Of a stretch of DNA of 64,000 nt, positions 63,146 through 64,000 are shown in pieces (the first letter of the stretch is position 1; each line of letters starts with the position of its first letter). Location of the stretch: the NCBI GenBank assembly GCA_003164715.1, contig PLTZ01000013.1, positions 1 through 64,000 of the forward strand, written 5' to 3'. Below the pieces are notes generated by a model. The model was not told the DNA's origin. It searched no databases and saw only the letters and a list, made by a program, of their open reading frames with translations. A program made the position numbers and the translations under genes. The DNA comes from Opitutaceae bacterium (lineage in GTDB: Bacteria > Verrucomicrobiota > Verrucomicrobiia > Opitutales > Opitutaceae).

Positions 63146-64000
63146 CTAGGCCTTTGCGTTGAGCCTCGCCACGAGCGCCGCATAAAACGCGACGGCCGCG
63201 CTCAGGTGCTCGACCGGGCACGCCTCATCGGCCGCGTGCGCGTAGACCTCGTTGCCCGGCCCTAGGCCGAGCGTCGGGATGCCCTTCAGGCCCGCCGTGG
63301 CGATGCCGTTGGTGCTGAAGGTCCACTTGTCGACAAGGGGCGCTTTGCCGAGCACGCCCGCGTAGGCCTCGACCGCGCTCTTAAGGAGCGGCGAGGCCGG
63401 GTCGAGGGCCCAGGTCGGGTAGTATTTCTCGGTCGGGTAGACCTTGCCCGTGTAGGCAGCCTCCTCGTAGGTGAGCACGTAGACCCTGGCGTCCGGGCAG
63501 CCGGCGCGCGCCGCCGCGTCGCGCACCTCCGCGATCGCGCTGTCCTTGGTCTCGCCGGCCGTCAGGCGCCGGTCCAGGTGGATGCCGGCCTCGTCGGCCA
63601 CGGCGCAGAGGGAGGGTGAGGAGGACTTCACCTCCGATATCGTGACCGTTCCCTTCCCGAGGAAGGGGTCGCTGCGCAGCCGCCCGTTGAGCTTCTCGAT
63701 CTCGAGCGCGACGCGCGCGATCTTGTAGATGGCGTTGTCACCGCGCTCCGGCGCGGAGCCGTGGCAGCTGCGGCCCTTCACCTCGACGCGGATCTCGATC
63801 CGGCCGCGGTGGCCGCGGTAGATGTTGAGGTTCGTGGGCTCCGTGATGACCACGAGCTCCGGTTTGATCCCGTCCTCGTTGAGGATGTACTGCCAGCAGA
63901 GGCCGTCGCAGTCCTCCTCCATGACGGTCCCGGTGAAGTAGATCGTGAACTGCTCATTGAGCCCGAGCTCCTTGATCACGCGGCCCGCGTGGACCAGGGC
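63146..64000 (-). CDS. ygeY: YgeY-type M20 metallohydrolase, cut by window edge
   Basis: C-terminal 284 codons of an M20-family hydrolase; the frame is still open at base 64000, so the N-terminus, including the first metal ligands, lies outside. Visible parts: EEDCDGLCWQY, where the first Glu pair is the metal/catalytic site; VVITEPTNL; GRSCHGSAPERGDNAIYK in outline, which starts the dimerisation domain; and a C-terminal GLGPGNEVYAHAADE with the last metal histidine region. Sequence and position match YgeY, linked to ygeW and molybdenum hydroxylases. It should cleave an amide or carbamoyl-type bond of a purine-derived intermediate. Five bases separate it from the next gene. Confidence 0.9.
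   Translation of the reverse strand, partial: ALVHAGRVIKELGLNEQFTIYFTGTVMEEDCDGLCWQYILNEDGIKPELVVITEPTNLNIYRGHRGRIEIRVEVKGRSCHGSAPERGDNAIYKIARVALEIEKLNGRLRSDPFLGKGTVTISEVKSSSPSLCAVADEAGIHLDRRLTAGETKDSAIAEVRDAAARAGCPDARVYVLTYEEAAYTGKVYPTEKYYPTWALDPASPLLKSAVEAYAGVLGKAPLVDKWTFSTNGIATAGLKGIPTLGLGPGNEVYAHAADEACPVEHLSAAVAFYAALVARLNAKA

Noticed and set aside
1-64000. CRISPR arrays, tRNA or rRNA genes, transposases, integrases
   Set aside because: I looked for spaced direct repeats, cloverleaf-like sequences and transposase motifs and found none that I could support by eye.

Overview
This window is very GC-rich, densely coding bacterial DNA from a Gram-negative organism: it encodes LolA-like, TonB-like and PagL-like outer-membrane functions. 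The gene content suggests an anaerobic or facultatively fermentative lifestyle, with pyruvate:ferredoxin oxidoreductase, a bidirectional NAD-linked [NiFe]-hydrogenase with its maturation genes, and a CoA-transferase. A surface-protein fragment of a repeat type I associate with Verrucomicrobiota (Opitutales-like), and the TPR/GT-C protein, make Verrucomicrobiota my best guess. That placement is an inference, not a demonstration. I found no rRNA, tRNA, CRISPR array, phage or transposase.

Layout. 0-4.5 kb: rhomboid protease, a methyltransferase, a family 2 glycosyltransferase and a NodB-type deacetylase. 4.5-18.2 kb: a compact lipid/polyketide biosynthesis cluster. It holds two acyl carrier proteins, two ketosynthases, a chain-length-factor-like protein, two acyltransferases, a glycosyltransferase, a LolA-like carrier, an MMPL exporter, a B12-binding-type radical SAM enzyme, an aryl/acyl-AMP ligase and, convergent to these, a chorismatase. 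The set resembles aryl-polyene/xanthomonadin loci, but it adds a radical SAM enzyme of the kind seen in ladderane-type lipid clusters and has no ketoreductase or dehydratase in the window. This is the strongest candidate for an undescribed system. 18.5-23.7 kb: an EF-G paralogue with a changed switch II histidine, a PagL-like deacylase and a membrane TPR protein.

23.9-42 kb: hydrogen and pyruvate metabolism. hypE lies on the plus strand; usp-hupE-hypA-hypB-hypF-hypC-hypD form a tight minus-strand operon. nifJ, a dihydroorotate-dehydrogenase-like gene and adk run divergently from usp. hoxE-F-U-Y-H plus a maturation endopeptidase form another minus-strand operon. Together these would let the cell pass electrons between pyruvate, ferredoxin, NAD(H) and protons.

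42-56.4 kb: mixed housekeeping and envelope genes. These are a GH94 phosphorylase, a TonB-domain protein, a CoA-transferase, queF, a serine hydrolase, an AAG-type DNA glycosylase, a four-gene MacAB-like ABC exporter, a PspC/PadR pair and a receiver-only response regulator. 56.5-64 kb: a minus-strand operon of ygeY (cut by the window edge), a threonine-synthase-like gene, molybdenum hydroxylase large and [2Fe-2S] subunits, ygeW and a second PLP enzyme. It is related to the ygeW/ygeX/ygeY loci tied to anaerobic purine breakdown.

Several gene ends are marked by short GC-only hairpins that touch or overlap stop codons and lack a T-tract.
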